64,000 nucleotides of DNA from Meghimatium bilineatum (Eukaryota; Mollusca; Gastropoda; Stylommatophora; Philomycidae). This document shows positions 54,501-64,000 of this stretch, in pieces. The notes beneath the pieces are model-generated. The model saw only the letters and a list, made by a program, of their open reading frames with translations. It did no database searches and was not told the origin of the DNA. The stretch's first letter is position 1; each line of letters opens with the position of its first letter. Both the position numbers and the translations under genes were made by a program. The stretch covers positions 38,967,627 through 39,031,626 of the forward strand of contig CM067309.1 in NCBI GenBank assembly GCA_034231615.1. Direction: 5' to 3'.

Positions 54501-54744
54501 ACAGCTTGACACGTCCCGACTTCAGTACAGTTTCTGTTTGCTTTGTTGATCATTATTTCGACCAATCTATCAGTTTTTAATTTAATGCAAACATGCTAAC
54601 GTTGTTTCAGACTTTAAAGTGTGTTAATGACTGATAGATTATCTAAATATTCAGAAATATGCCGACTACACATACCATTAGCATCCAGACAACAAAAGAT
54701 AACATTAGCACTAGATATCACATGAATTCATACTTACACTTCAT
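45532..54744 (-). CDS. Gene 3: secreted 16-cysteine protein with RPQTLD/NPPSRPQ repeat tail
   Basis: The minus-strand coding exons are 54738-54744 (ATGAAGT), 48154-48300 and 45532-46409, giving about 343 residues. Intron phases are 1 and 1, as in genes 1 and 2. The signal peptide is MKFLLLTVTVLLTLSRTGA. The cysteine spacing is 3-3-6-9-6-3-3-1-3-4-2-11-6-4-3, identical to gene 2, with shared CDLYN, CGC, CPVCS, DRQLFCR and YCP.RC words. After a Tyr/Pro-rich link the tail starts with PTTEIEKPNTRNGN, a relative of the gene 2 repeat. It continues with about nine 13-15-residue repeats around NPPSRPQTLDIQ and ends in a direct duplication, NSPDTFDN. The tail is Pro/Asn/Arg-rich and basic compared with gene 1. 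A TATA box lies 80 bp upstream of the ATG. Function is unknown; secretion and a disulfide-rich head are supported by sequence, all else is inference. Confidence 0.85.
46615..47075 (+). mobile_element. LX LINE 3' part, degenerate, in intron 2 of gene 3
   Basis: It reads MPTMCYQC.TWTTTVQD, MACLRRILGISLRDRVRNED, then broken sequence to the GACGCTGAAAGACAGCAAAG...TAGCGAATATATAGAC 3' end that is characteristic of LX. Confidence 0.8.
47130..47410 (-). repeat. Repeat family B, strongly diverged
   Basis: The order of blocks (CTTCTCCTTCTGCG, GATGTAGTCCGTAGAATG, CTTTTGGGTCAC, TATTCTTTGCTCTCCTTTTG) follows family B with many substitutions. It is the oldest copy in the window. Confidence 0.7.
47640..48105. 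repeat. About 39-bp pyrimidine-rich minisatellite
   Basis: About 12 copies of TCGTTCTATCTTCCTAAGAG plus CACTCTCTTTCTCTCT with length variation are present. The array ends about 50 bp from the donor side of the gene 3 cysteine exon, in intron 2. Confidence 0.88.
48310..48915. repeat. 37-bp minisatellite in intron 1 of gene 3
   Basis: About 15 copies of TTGGTGAAGTTTTGTTTACA plus GATATCACTTTTGTATG are present. It begins about 25 bp from the acceptor of the cysteine exon, the same place as the 20-bp array of gene 2. Confidence 0.92.
49310..50055. repeat. 22/33-bp composite minisatellite (GTTACATTACAATAGAATAT)
   Basis: About 24 copies are present; short 22-bp units on the left change to units of about 33 bp carrying ACTAGCAGCGTTTTT or ACCTCCAGCGTTTTT. 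The core is shared with the 30-bp array at the same relative place in gene 2. Confidence 0.92.
50456..50569 (+). CDS. Candidate internal exon of an unknown plus-strand gene
   Basis: TGCCCTTTTCAG (acceptor) precedes an open segment QTRPHVIPSVPNRTTPQVIR ending TKEKYFTVEK at GAAAAG|GTCGTG. Base composition is richer in C and G than the surroundings, and no repeat matches. It would lie inside intron 1 of gene 3 on the other strand. The donor is weak and no domain is recognised, so this may be chance. Confidence 0.3.
50960..51510 (-). mobile_element. LW LINE 3' part with TTGA tail
   Basis: Reversed, it reads AWTVNKKIQSELEATEMWFL, a WKYHGQ segment, LRRTQLEHLITTGKIKGRRD and a short C-terminus. It ends in a TTGATTGATTGATTGATCT tail at 50965-50983. 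Frames are broken. Confidence 0.75.
51539..51735 (+). CDS. Candidate terminal exon of an unknown plus-strand gene
   Basis: TTGTTCTGACAG (acceptor) is followed by an open frame of 65 codons and a stop: VDVVLELVMGTAWVGQWVEQ, NLSQWPELFPDVDVCSGS, then RMAAGTESGALMGIPHVL. The segment is GC-rich compared with its surroundings and not repetitive, which favours a true exon. It could join in phase 0 to the candidate exon at 50456. No family is recognised. Confidence 0.4.
52085..52930 (+). mobile_element. LZ LINE, best copy
   Basis: It reads KINGKIINNIRYANGTVLLA (the FADD box altered to YANG), LDINIQKTKTMIISKD, HYQYLGHIVTNAGRCETEVK, YGSETWTLNKQLEGKIDAFE, GKVKGKRARGRQRYKW and a C-terminus ending at the stop 52927-52929, then GATGATGATG. 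Two frameshifts (near 52435 and 52740) and one stop (TAA at 52201) break it. Confidence 0.9.
53140..54420. repeat. 29/30-bp minisatellite, 1.28 kb
   Basis: About 43 copies of CACCTCAGATTACATTATAT plus AATTGTGGA are present. The left third has a TACAATCATTGTGCA type; the rest has TATAATTGTGGA types of 29 or 30 bp, in places alternating. This is the longest array of the window and lies about 300 bp from the gene 3 first exon, in intron 1. Confidence 0.95.
54430..54545 (-). repeat. Degenerate family B fragment
   Basis: CCACTGTTTACAGCGTATCT, CAGCTTGACACGTCCCGACT and CAGTACAGTTTC follow the family B order. Confidence 0.55.
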
Positions 54745-54823
54745 AGTTGACTTTTTGTTTCTATTAAGTTTTTTTATCGAAATTTTAAAGATAGTTCTAA
54801 TATGCTCACAATGAGAATGTTGA

Positions 54824-54836
54824 CTATTTATATATA
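54824..54836 (-). promoter_or_regulatory. TATA box of gene 3
   Basis: TATATATAAATAG on the minus strand lies 80 bp upstream of the ATG (54744). About 240 bp of flanking sequence (54730-54970) align with the gene 2 promoter (35760-36010), so the core promoter was duplicated with the gene. Confidence 0.78.
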
Positions 54837-55155
54837 TTTGTATAGAAACGAATAGAGGATCGTTGACCAATTTGGCATAAACAACACGTTGCCATTCATG
54901 CGCATCGCATATGACACGCCACTGAAGAAATTCTAGACTGCTGTCCTGCGTATCACTACGCAGTGACACATTTGTTATCAAAATACAAGTTTTTTATTTG
55001 ATATATTTTTTAAATGTTAATTATAAGTTGTTGAAGGTTTTCGAGGTTTGAGTCAATTCCTGCAGGTTGAAGTGGTAATATTTCTCTTTTGGTTGATCAG
55101 AAAGTGAGATTTGTCATATGTAGCGTCTGCCATATTACGCATTTCATAGTAAATT

Positions 55156-55270
55156 GAAAAAAAATTGAAACAATATTAAAATATACAACAGAAAACGAAC
55201 AGTAATGATATGGACACTATGGACTGTTCGTTTTCTGTTGTATATTTTAATTTTGTTTCAATTTTTGCCT
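55156..55270. repeat. Near-perfect hairpin, 45-bp arms
   Basis: ATATACAACAGAAAACGAAC (left) and its reverse complement (right) are part of arms of about 45 bp with one mismatch, separated by 23 bp around 55203-55225. The right arm runs into GCCTTTTGGCCGAAAAGTCG, a Penelope-like end word. Confidence 0.88.
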
Positions 55271-55890
55271 TGATAACGCCTTTTGGCCGAAAAGTCGATT
55301 TATGTGTGTTATTATGTGTGTCTTTGATTATTAGCAAAACGTCATCACCCCTATTCTTGACTTTACCTGTTAGATTTCAGTTTTGCGCAGTAAGTACATA
55401 TATATACAGTCTTACGAATGGTGATGTGTCTCTGCGCTTGAGTCTACTACGGGTCATATGATCCCGAAGCTTACGGTCACGTTTGAACGGAAACAAGAAA
55501 CCGTGTTCGAAGACCTCTGGAGTCAAAGTGTCCGACATAAGAATATGTAAATACCTGAACAATGTATGTCTGGTCGCTCTATTGTGGGTGGGGTGAGGAG
55601 TGGAATGTCGCAACAAATTAGATCTGGTCAGAGAGACCCTAGCCCCCCAGGGCCACCGATCGGGTGGTACTATTAACCCATTAGAGGTTTCTGGAAAGAA
55701 CTGTTGTTAGTGTGGTATGGATATTATACCGGAATCATCATCATAAAAGCCCGCCAAATGCTCATATCTTTGGTCTTCGGACGAATGTGGGAAATTCCGC
55801 CCTGGCCATTTCATGATGCTATCAAGCTAAACAAAACTGAGCGAACTTATTTTTTACAAACGAGCAGGCAATAAAAATCAACATCTGGAG
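55271..55890. other. Spacer without recognised gene
   Basis: Short frames on both strands have no recognisable motif. Probable decayed element remnants are present. Confidence 0.3.
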
Positions 55891-56830
55891 AATAAATACG
55901 GCAACATATAAATAGACTTCATATAACACGTAGGGACTAGCACATGAAGATAAACACAGAAAACAACCGAGATAATATCAATCGTAAGAAAGAAATACCA
56001 CTATTTTCATCAATGATTAACAACTTAAACAAGTGAAAGAGTTTACTATCTTGGAAACGGGGATCTCCCTGGCGTAGTGGTTAAGTTGTTCGCCTTGAGG
56101 TCACGTGTTCGAATCCGGCTCGTGTCGTCTTGTTTATAAGGTGGAATTTTTTCGGAGTTCCCTGTGGATTATCACTTGAAGCTACGGAGTTACGTGCTAT
56201 TAGTGGTACTCTCGGCAGGCGGCGTGCCGTTTCGTTAAGAGGGACGGAGTACATATGGGGCTTTTAAACCCTTTTTATCTTGGTAACATCATATAATCAA
56301 GTGTAAAGAAAAAAAACCCAAATAAATCCAACATAGGTGCAACATATACCAGATTTCAGGAAAGATGTCTCCTATTTTTAAAAAAATATGTGAACATAAA
56401 CACCATACAAAACGATCATCATACCATCAATATGCTATCAATGTCAAACGTGGACACTAACAACAAAAGCCAAAAGAATCTTGTGTCAACAGAAATGACT
56501 TGTTTAGTTAGAATTCTCGGAGAAACAATAAGAGACAGTATCAGAAACGAAAACATCAGAAGACTAACAAACACAATGATAATCCTGGATTATATCAGAA
56601 GACTACAGATTAAGTGTTTTCGCATGCTTCCAGGCTACTATCAGACAATGCTCCTCAAAAAGTATTACTATACAGACACTATGGATGCAAAGTCAGTGGC
56701 AAACCATGCAAAAGATGGATTACAGAAATAAAAGAGTCAACGAAACAAATATATATGAAACAAAAAGTACGGTTCCATAGATCTGTGACGCTGCAAGGCA
56801 TAAAGGGGTATACAGCTAAAATAATTAACG
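55890..56830 (+). mobile_element. LX LINE, interrupted by S1
   Basis: Degenerate sequence 55890-56046 matches the KINSEKTEIMAI...FTYLGS region. After the S1 insertion it resumes with a YQCQTWT-like segment, LVSTEMTCLVRILGETIRDS, KVSGKPCKRWITEIKEST and GTGACGCTGCAAGGCATAAA. Confidence 0.82.
56059..56275 (+). mobile_element. S1 tRNA-derived SINE with 12-bp TSD
   Basis: CCCTGGCGTAGTGGTTAAGT contains a consensus A box (TGGCGTAGTGG) and GTGTTCGAATCC a B box. The 217-bp element is flanked by TATCTTGGAAAC (56047-56058) and TATCTTGGTAAC (56276-56287). Anticodon-stem similarity to a particular tRNA was not determined. Confidence 0.9.
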
Positions 56831-56904
56831 AAATATCAAACTACCGGATACAATTTTCTGTGTTAATATCTTCTCATTCTACACCAAACTATAGAAATTT
56901 TTTT

Positions 56905-57115
56905 TAATCACTCGCCCGTTTTCATAATTCCGTCTTTTTTATGAAAAATATGATGACCATTTCACGAAAAACCGCTGAAAAGGGGGTTTTATTTATCTTT
57001 TGGCTACATTCTTAGTACTAAAAGTCGTATTTTGCATATTTTGATTTATTAAGGAACATTTGAACCTCCCCCCACCCCCTCCAAGTATATCTACGGTCTA
57101 GATTTCATGATAATG
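56905..57115 (-). mobile_element. TIR element family C, diverged
   Basis: Reversed, it reads CTAGACCGTAGATATACTTG, GGGGAGGTTCAAATGTTCC and ACTTTTAGTACTAAGAATGT, matching the left half of 40665-40907. Confidence 0.55.
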
Positions 57116-57479
57116 TTTAAAAGCTAGTTGTGTCTGGTTACGTCCCAACCACGCAAGCTTATGCAGTTTCACCACTGTCAAACTTGAATCATGTCGATCT
57201 GCAAGTTCAATTATGTTTTCTCGACCATATACACATGTGTTTTATTATCTCTCAAGCAAACATGTAACACCCACCTGTAACTTTTGTATTCAAACGTCCT
57301 CAACCTTCTTGATGTATCTGCAGTGAGCGCCCAACATTCACACAGTCATATTGGCGACGAATGTGTGATTTGTCCACGTGATGAGGCACAATTCTCTTTC
57401 CAAAAATATCTTGCATAAAACAGTTGAGGTGGGAGAAGAAGAGGAGGCAATGGAAAGTATGGAATCACAATATTAATGA

Positions 57480-58070
57480 CTGGATAGCATTAATATTCTC
57501 CACACTTAAACAAGCTGTGTTTTTTGGTCATTTAAAGAAACATAATGCTCAGTAGAATATTGAGAATACCATGGACTGCCAGGAACACTAATGTGGGGGT
57601 GTTGAGAGAGTCAAATGTGAGATGGAGTTTAATCAATAATATAAGAAAAAGACAATCGTCATTTCTTGACCACGCTATGAGACAAGGAGGTTTGGAGAAC
57701 ATACAACACGCAAGATTGAAAGCAACAGAGACAGAAAACGATAACGTGAGAAAATATTAGACAGTTTAACAACATGGCACGGCAGGGAAATAACAACATT
57801 CCTGAGATATAGCCATGATCGTCAACCGGCATGGCACCTGATGATAATGAAATAGACATAACAACATGGAAAGATTAATAGCTGAAGGCAGAGTTAACGG
57901 CAACGGGGGAAGAGGGCGCCCAAGACGACGATGATGCAGTGATATATGAGATTGTTTAAACGTGTCTCTAGCTGCGGCAGGTCAACTCGCCCAGAATCGC
58001 GGAGTATTCGTGGAATCCATAAGGAATGCCACGTTCTGGAAAAAAATATGTCACATAATGATGACACTTA
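57480..58070 (+). mobile_element. LV LINE 3' part
   Basis: It reads MLSRILRIPWTARNTNVGVL, NIRKRQSSFLDHAMRQGGLE, then GRVNGNGGRGRPRRR and AQNRGVFVESIRNATFWK in broken frames. It is 5' truncated. Confidence 0.82.
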
Positions 58071-59125
58071 AACTCATAACTTATAACAGAAATGCATGTT
58101 TTGTGTTCATGTTTCCAGAGTGGCACATCGACTGATGGTTAGCTAAGACGATTTATTCAGCTTCGTTTCACTTTTTTTTCCCCCTAACAAAAAGTGCATC
58201 TGACGGTGAGAGGTACACTAATTTTAACCGTGGATGTTAGGCAAATTTTCTTGCGCTAAATCTATTAATTAACCATCACAAATTTGTAAATATCTATGTT
58301 TTGGTAATAAATCTCCAACATCTATTCGGGACACATAATTTTTCGTTCCACCATTTCAGTTCTATTTTTACATCGATTCTTTCCGGATCTTAAAGAAAGC
58401 TGAAGTTTAATTGGATGATCGATCGTAACAGCCGCTTTGTTTAAAAAATGTACACACGTTCTCTTGCAATGAAATTGTAGAGAAACGTTTGAAACTTGGT
58501 TTATATTGTAAGTCCCTATATTATATATATACTGTATTGTCTTTTGAATTATGGACACTTATTATTAATGCACCATAATTTGGTGCATGACTTAACTTTT
58601 ATTAATTATAGACCTAAAGTCTGAGATAGTTAACAATAACAGTGGAGAGGTTTGTCTTTGTGAGTTTGTACTTTGTCGGTACACTCGGGTACACTGTACG
58701 TACTCAGACTGTACTGTACACTACTAGTGTCTTAGTTAGGTCTACTGTCTAGTCTTCTCTTATGTTACGGTATGTACTACTACTAACTTACTTACTAGTA
58801 ATTACTGTAGTGTAGTAGTATATATATCATTCGTGAGCAGTATCGTCTCATATTTTTAGTATTTATTTACCCTTTAAATTTATTCGCCTAATTAATTTGT
58901 AAGTACAACATAGACATAACAAACGTGATAATCACGCCGTAGGCTTCTAAGTTGGCATACATATTTCAAGTGACAAGGTGGAAGAAGAAGACAAAAGCAT
59001 GGTGAACACATCAATCAAGTCCAAGTTGTGAAGGATTAGACAAGACAAGATTTTCCTCACTTGTCCAACACTAACACTGTTGAAAAAAAGTTAAAAGAAA
59101 TTGGTAAAATTGCTAAGTACTAGCC
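58071..59125. other. Spacer, no gene recognised
   Basis: This AT-rich DNA has many short TACTA/AGTAC words at 58670-58810. No tandem array or ORF of interest is present. Confidence 0.35.
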
Positions 59126-59765
59126 CAGCCATTCTCAACCTGTGGGTTTACGGCCCCTTTAGAGGTTGAACAACTTTTTCATAGGAATCTCTAAGAGTAA
59201 GACCATTGGAAAACACATGTATCCGATTGTCTTAGGAACCGAGACACCACTCCCCTATCCTTGTTCAGGCGGATACGCCTATATATACAAGTAACCGCCT
59301 GGTACTGAATGAGTTACCAAAAGTCTTAGAAACTCACTATTATGATTCATTGGCAAATATTAGCATCGAAGACGCTACCACAAGAAGTAGAGAAAAGCGT
59401 CATAAGTTCTGTCAATTTTGTAAAGGCGAGCACCTTAAACAGTCGACAGTTTTCGCAATTGTGCAACGAGTTGGATGCGCCGAACAATGCTATTATTTCA
59501 CACTGAAGTGAGATGGTGTTGATGGGAAAAGTTTTTAAACATGTTTTTGAGCTTCATGATGAAAAATGATTTTTTTAAATCAGAAAGCAAGACCGCAGTT
59601 TGAAGCATATTTGAGCGATAAAAGTAAACTGCAGAAAATAGCTTACTTGGATGCCGTCTTGAGTGAGTGAAATTTATCACTGCAAGGACCAAATGCAACA
59701 TGCCTCGATTTGTATGAAAAGATCCGATCATTCCAAATGAAACTTCAGCTTTAGCACACAAAAAA
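59126..59765 (+). pseudogene. Decayed hAT transposon with ZBED-type transposase remnant
   Basis: The left end CAGCCATTCTCAACCTGTGG, followed by GGAAAACACATGTATCCGAT and CTTAGGAACCGAGACACC, resembles termini of a widespread animal hAT group. From 59388 the broken frame reads VISSVNFVKASTLNSRQFSQ, LCNELDAPNN, MGKVFKHVFELHDE, then in another frame IAYLDAVLSE and LDLYEKIRSFQMKLQL. These are the RNase-H-like region motifs of ZBED5-like transposases. At least three stops and two frameshifts are present, most of the transposase is absent, and no right terminus was found. Confidence 0.82.
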
Positions 59766-59989
59766 AGGATGAAAATAAAATTTACATGTTGTCTACTTTA
59801 TCTGTTTTCTTTGAGGAACATGACATTGAACCAGACAATAGTATTATGATGATAATTTCTATGAAAGAACACTTGCACATGCTTGCAGACTTAGTCTTCG
59901 TGCTTTCCAAATCTACTGGACACCCCATTTGCACTTGTCAGAAGTCCATTCACATTATGCAAAGAATAGGGCACAGTCTTCTTTCCAGG

Positions 59990-60290
59990 CATGTTGTAGG
60001 AGGCAACTAAAGAAAGTTGGGTGTTTAGCTGACAACCTGTGAAAAGATCATCACATCTCTTCTCAGTTCTACTAAGTAATCCCTATGGATGGCGAAGATG
60101 CCTGAGAGCGGACATTGCGCCTTTGTCCTTTTGTGGCAGACTCCTAGATGACGGGGAATGCTAGATGTAACATCATTCCTGACTGGTCAACAAATCTGTC
60201 AGAAAAATGATGAGTTTGTTGGTCCAAAAGTGTGTGCTGTGCTCCTGACAGGATGTGGTAATCGTAGGACACTGACGTACAAGAATGCCT
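59990..60290. repeat. Dispersed repeat shared with 6800-7110
   Basis: CTGTGAAAAGATCATC, GGCAGACTCCTAGATGAC and GTTGGTCCAAAAG occur in the same order as at 6850-7080. Confidence 0.55.
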
Positions 60291-60439
60291 CCCTTCGTGG
60301 ACTAAACATGCATTCATAAACCTCCCTTACACATCCATGGATACGAGTCCGGGTGTCAACTCGGTTACACAAATGAGAATCTGTACTGTAAAGAGATGCC
60401 TGCTCACCGCTAACGGCATTATTTCATCATCATCATGAG

Positions 60440-60800
60440 ATATCTCGGCCTCATTCCACATGACTCACTCCCATGATGAGTCCTTCATGGTCTTATCATC
60501 TCTATGACTCCCATGATGAGTCCTTCATGGTCTTATTCTTATCATCTCTATGACTCCCATGATGAGTCCTTCATGGTCTTATTCTTATTATCTCTATGAC
60601 TCCCATGATGAGTCCTTCATGGTTTTGTCATCTCCGTGACTTCCATGATGAGTCCTTCATGGTTTTGTCATCTCCGTGACTCCCATTATGAGTCCTTCAT
60701 GGTTTTGTCATCTCCGTGACTCCCATTATGAGTCCTTCATGGTCTGTCGTCCCCATGACTCACTCCCATGATGAGTCCTTCATGGTCTGTCAGCTCCATG
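60440..60800. repeat. About 40-46-bp minisatellite
   Basis: Nine copies of CCATGATGAGTCCTTCATGG plus TCTTATCATCTCTATGACT are present with unit-length variation. Confidence 0.9.
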
Positions 60801-61065
60801 AATCTATGATCATCTGTGTTCCTAGATTTTCTCTGCAGGTTCCATGTCATTGACATTTTCGCTACATCTTTTACTGATTTTGTGAGATTATATGCACAAT
60901 CTATCTCTATTTTCTTCCTTTAATACGTATTTAACGGACCTCTGAAAAAGTACACATGTGAACCACATATCACTGTCCAATTTCAAACTCGCTACCTTGT
61001 ATACAAAAGGCAAAAGCTTTTAGAATACGTTGACTTTACTTGTTCACAAGATATGCCATTTTGAA

Positions 61066-61240
61066 TTTTAGTTCCCGCCGAAGACGGATGTGTCAAGCCA
61101 TTGGCGCAAATAAAACTGCAACACAGCGCATTTCCATTCTCTTGGCTACATCCTGCTGGAAATCTAGTAGGATCATGGTCCTGCTACAAGGGAGATCCAG
61201 CGGGCATTTGAGAATGAACGCTGAAGAAGAAGAAGAAATT
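61066..61240 (+). repeat. Repeat family A copy, forward orientation
   Basis: CCCGCCGAAGACGGATGTGT to GAACGCTGAAGAAGAAGAAG. It is complete, with an extra A-free tail. Confidence 0.88.
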
Positions 61241-61880
61241 TTGGTTATTGATCTAACTCTGAGATTTATGAGATTTACGCAAGATCAATATTGATCTGTT
61301 TGTATTTAAATGTCTAACCTATTTATAATGAGATTTGTGTCAATTTATGAATCACATTTGTCATACGTGCGCATCTAATCAGTATTCATTATGGCCTGTG
61401 ATGTGTGCTTCATTCAAAACTTGTTACGGATATGGATACAGTTCAGCAAAGGATTAATTAATATGTAAATGATATGAATGCGCAGGAACTGTGATCTGCA
61501 AATACAGAAGCAGACGAGATCAGGTTTAATGTTGTTTCCTTGTTGAATGTTGACTCACATCTAGACCTTCACAAATAATATTGATATTAGACATCGCAGG
61601 CAATCATGACCACAGTTTGACCTGTACCTGTACTGTATCTTTCTGGCGTGTGTCGAGATTACTCTAGTGTCAAATCCTGTCATAGAATCCCCTGCCAAAT
61701 TTGGGGCAGGTATGATCACATTTGAGAGTATATGTGTTTATTGTTCTGTCTTTTCCGACGGCACGTTTTCTTCATGCCACAGAGATTTGATGCTTCTTGG
61801 CGATGCAATCACCTTTGCTGGTGTTGCTGTGTCACAATGAGCAATTTTGAGTGATAGACTCCAAGCATGTGGCGTAGATG
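61241..61880. other. Spacer, no gene recognised
   Basis: No tandem repeat, ORF or family match was seen. Confidence 0.3.
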
Positions 61881-62165
61881 TTGAACTCTTTGGGGACACT
61901 TTGAGAGAGTCCTTGAAGCATTTCTTCTATCCAACAATGATGCATTAATGTTGGACTCTTTTTGGACACTTTGAGAGTCCTTGAAGCATTTCTTCTATCC
62001 AACAATGATGCATTAATGTTGAACTCTTTGGGGACACTTTGAGAGTCCTTGAAGCATTTCTTCTATCCAACAATGATGCATTAATGTTGAACTCTTTGGG
62101 GACACTTTGAGAGAGTTCTTGAAGTATTTCTTCTATCCATTCACCTACTAGTTGTTTTCCCTTAA
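61880..62165. repeat. About 68-bp minisatellite, four copies
   Basis: The unit contains GTTGAACTCTTTGGGGACAC and AAGCATTTCTTCTATCCAAC, with an indel (GAGAGAG / GAGAG) between copies. Confidence 0.9.
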
Positions 62166-62429
62166 CCAGGAGTTCACATACATCTGCTGTTCTGGGATGC
62201 GTTATTTAGGCATATGCTCATCAGGCCCATCTCAGTTGTGCCTTCTGTTCTGCAGCATTGTATGAATGTTGAGATGTCGGCTCTAATGAGGACTTCGGTA
62301 TTAGGTACTTTATCTGGCCACTTTATCCTGGGTTGTTTGTGGATACGGCATGTGTGGAAGTGGTCACACAAAAATATAGCAATGGCAGTTCTTCTTTCGT
62401 TCACTTGAAATATATCTGTAATTCTGTCT

Positions 62430-62705
62430 CCTTAATAAAACTCAGTCTTTTGTAGTTCATACAATGTCCCATAGAGCTTTGATTCCAGTGTTGTTTCCTC
62501 TGGCCAATATGTCTGCCTCAGCGTTTCATGCTCAGAACACTCTTGAAGTATATGTTTAGCACTCTGCGCTGCCTGTACACATGGCCGTTTTGCCAATCTT
62601 GAACTTTGTATACATGTGACTGCGGAGTCAGTTGTGTCCTGTTCTGAGACGTAGAATTATAACTTGTTCTGATCTGTTCATAATGTGATAGTCATCTTGT
62701 GTTGG
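62430..62705 (-). mobile_element. LINE C-terminal end (RTGHN...LRSHMY type)
   Basis: Reversed, the frame reads RSEQVIILRLRTGHN, LRSHMYTKFKIGKTAMCTGS, EHETLRQTYWPEETTLESKL and YGTLYELQKTEF with a few stops. This is the region that follows an RNase H domain in several invertebrate non-LTR families, different from LX, LY and LZ. Confidence 0.8.
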
Positions 62706-62874
62706 TGTTAGCAAGGGCAGTGAACATAATGGCTCAATATACCATTAATTTTGTGAATGAGGCTAATGCTCTTTTGTTCCTACACATTTTTGTGCAGTCT
62801 GCCAAATACAACAGTTGCTTCAGGGATTCTGTTGTTGACTTAAGCATTAGCTCTGAAGAAAGTACTGCTGAGAT

Positions 62875-63420
62875 AAGGGAATCTATCAACTGGTAGGAGA
62901 TAAGTAAATCTGTCGACTGGTAGAGGATAAGTGAATCTGTCGACTGGTAGGAGATGAGTGAATCTATCAACTGGTTGGAGATAAGTGAACCTATCGATTG
63001 GTAGGAGATAAGTGAATCTGTCAACTGGTAGGAGATGAGTGAACCTATCGACTGGTAGAGGATAAGTGAACCTATCGACTGGTAGAGGATATGTGAACCT
63101 ATCGACTGGTAGGAGATAAGTGAACCTATCGACTGGTAGAGGATATGTGAACCTATCGACTGGTAGGAGATGAGTGAATCTATCGACTGGTAGGAGATGA
63201 GTGAATCTATCAACTGGTTGGAGATGAGTGAATCTATCAACTGGTTGGAGATTAGTGAACCTATCGACTGGTAGGAGATGAGTGAATCTATCAACTGGTA
63301 GGAGATGAGTGAATCTATCAACTGGTTGGAGATAAGTGAACCTATCGACTGGTAGGAGATGAGTGAATCTATCGACTGGTAGGAGATGAGTGAATCTATC
63401 AACTGGTAGGAGATAGTTAT
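62875..63420. repeat. 27-bp minisatellite
   Basis: About 20 copies of GTGAATCTATCGACTGGTAG plus GAGATGA are present. Because 27 is a multiple of three, two minus-strand frames of over 200 codons are open; they are not genes. Confidence 0.93.
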
Positions 63421-63644
63421 TGACCTTCAACAATACACCTTTCTCAGGTCTCTTTGTGCCATTTTGCAAGCTAATAATTGTTTATCTTTTTATATTTGCC
63501 TTTACCACACGTGGAAGATCTGTGTGACTTTAAAATGACCTTGAAGAACCTACACTTGCTCATTTATCCTTTTTTGACAATCTGCCAGACGACGGGAAAT
63601 TCTAGATGCTCTTCATTTTTATTCTTTTTTCAAATTCATTCATA

Positions 63645-63760
63645 TTAGCAGGAATGTAGTACAGACAGCTGATTGCGTTGTGGCGTGGATTATAACTTTG
63701 CTGCAAAATCTGTGCCGGTACGGAAATCTGTAACTTTGCTGGGCAGCGTGAAAAGTGTGG
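63645..63760 (-). repeat. Degenerate family B fragment
   Basis: ATTAGCAGGAATGTAGTACA, TGCGTTGTGGCGTGGATTAT and GCAAAATCTGTGCC follow family B order. Confidence 0.5.
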
Positions 63761-63851
63761 TTAATGACTGAAACACAGAAACCATACACATGTGTTTGTT
63801 AGGAGTGAAATTATATCATTTTATATGCACATATCCATATTTAAATTAAAT

Positions 63852-64000
63852 ATTCCGCCGAAGACGGATGTGTCGGGCCATTGGCGCAAATAAAACGGCG
63901 ACACAACGCATATCCATTCTCTGGACTACATCCTGCTGGAAATCTAATAGGACCATGGTCCTGCTACAAGAGAGATCCAACGGGAGTTTGAGAATGAACG
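63852..64000 (+). repeat. Repeat family A copy, cut by window end
   Basis: It runs from TTCCGCCGAAGACGGATGTG to GAGTTTGAGAATGAACG, the base just before the expected GAA tail. Confidence 0.88.

Noticed and set aside
56059-56275. Possible functional tRNA gene
   Set aside because: A and B boxes are present, but the element is 217 bp, lacks a tRNA-length end, is flanked by a TSD and has a diverged second copy; it is a SINE.
62734-63469. Frames of 209-222 codons on the minus strand
   Set aside because: A 27-bp minisatellite keeps two frames open at once; the unique ends carry no motif.

Overview
This window looks like a piece of an AT-rich animal genome. Genes are split by introns with GT/AG borders, TATA-box promoters sit upstream of start codons, and there are tRNA-derived SINEs, many decayed non-LTR retrotransposons (LINEs), hAT-type DNA transposon remnants and a very high density of minisatellites. 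The mix resembles marine invertebrate, probably molluscan, DNA. That placement is inference from the element types and is not proven by any single gene. There are no bacterial operons, rRNA genes or CRISPR arrays.

The left edge (330-3924, + strand) holds the last three coding exons of a von Willebrand factor A (VWA) domain protein. The rest of the window is dominated by a tandem array of three paralogous genes on the - strand: gene 1 (10062-16952), gene 2 (26247-35772) and gene 3 (45532-54744). Each has the same architecture. A 7-nt coding piece (ATG, Lys, one base) lies just downstream of a TATA box. A phase-1 intron of 4-6.5 kb follows, then an exon of 144-147 nt with a signal peptide and five cysteines, then a second phase-1 intron of 1.5-1.7 kb, then a long last exon. 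The last exon carries eleven more cysteines followed by an intrinsically disordered tail of internal repeats. The 16-cysteine spacing is almost identical in the three proteins, while each tail is built from a different repeat. I do not recognise the family, and it is the best candidate here for something undescribed. A broken, inverted copy of the cysteine exon lies at about 36860-36925. Genes 2 and 3 share promoter, intron and 3' flank similarity, which points to a segmental duplication with a unit of about 18.5 kb.

Mobile DNA fills introns and spacers. Local labels are used below. LINE families: LX (RT fragments whose 3' end runs into ATAG/ATAGATAA repeats), LY (ends near CTGGGGATAGACAATAGACA), LZ (ends in GATGATGATG), and single or few-copy LV, LW, LT, LR, LQ and LS. 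SINE families: S1 and S2 have tRNA-like A and B boxes, S3 does not obviously. Repeat families A and B share a 3' module with one S1 copy. Several insertions are nested and flanked by readable target-site duplications (TSDs): LX inside LY (15085-15764), S3 inside LZ (34404-34652), S1 inside LX (56059-56275), LZ inside a 31-bp-TIR element inside LY (34775-35725), and a small TIR element inside LS (40665-40907). At least two minisatellites (37.7 kb and 38.9 kb) are amplified pieces of LINE coding sequence.

Right of gene 3 (54.8-64 kb) there are only repeats: a near-perfect hairpin, LINE and SINE fragments, a decayed hAT transposase and three minisatellites. I see no host gene there.
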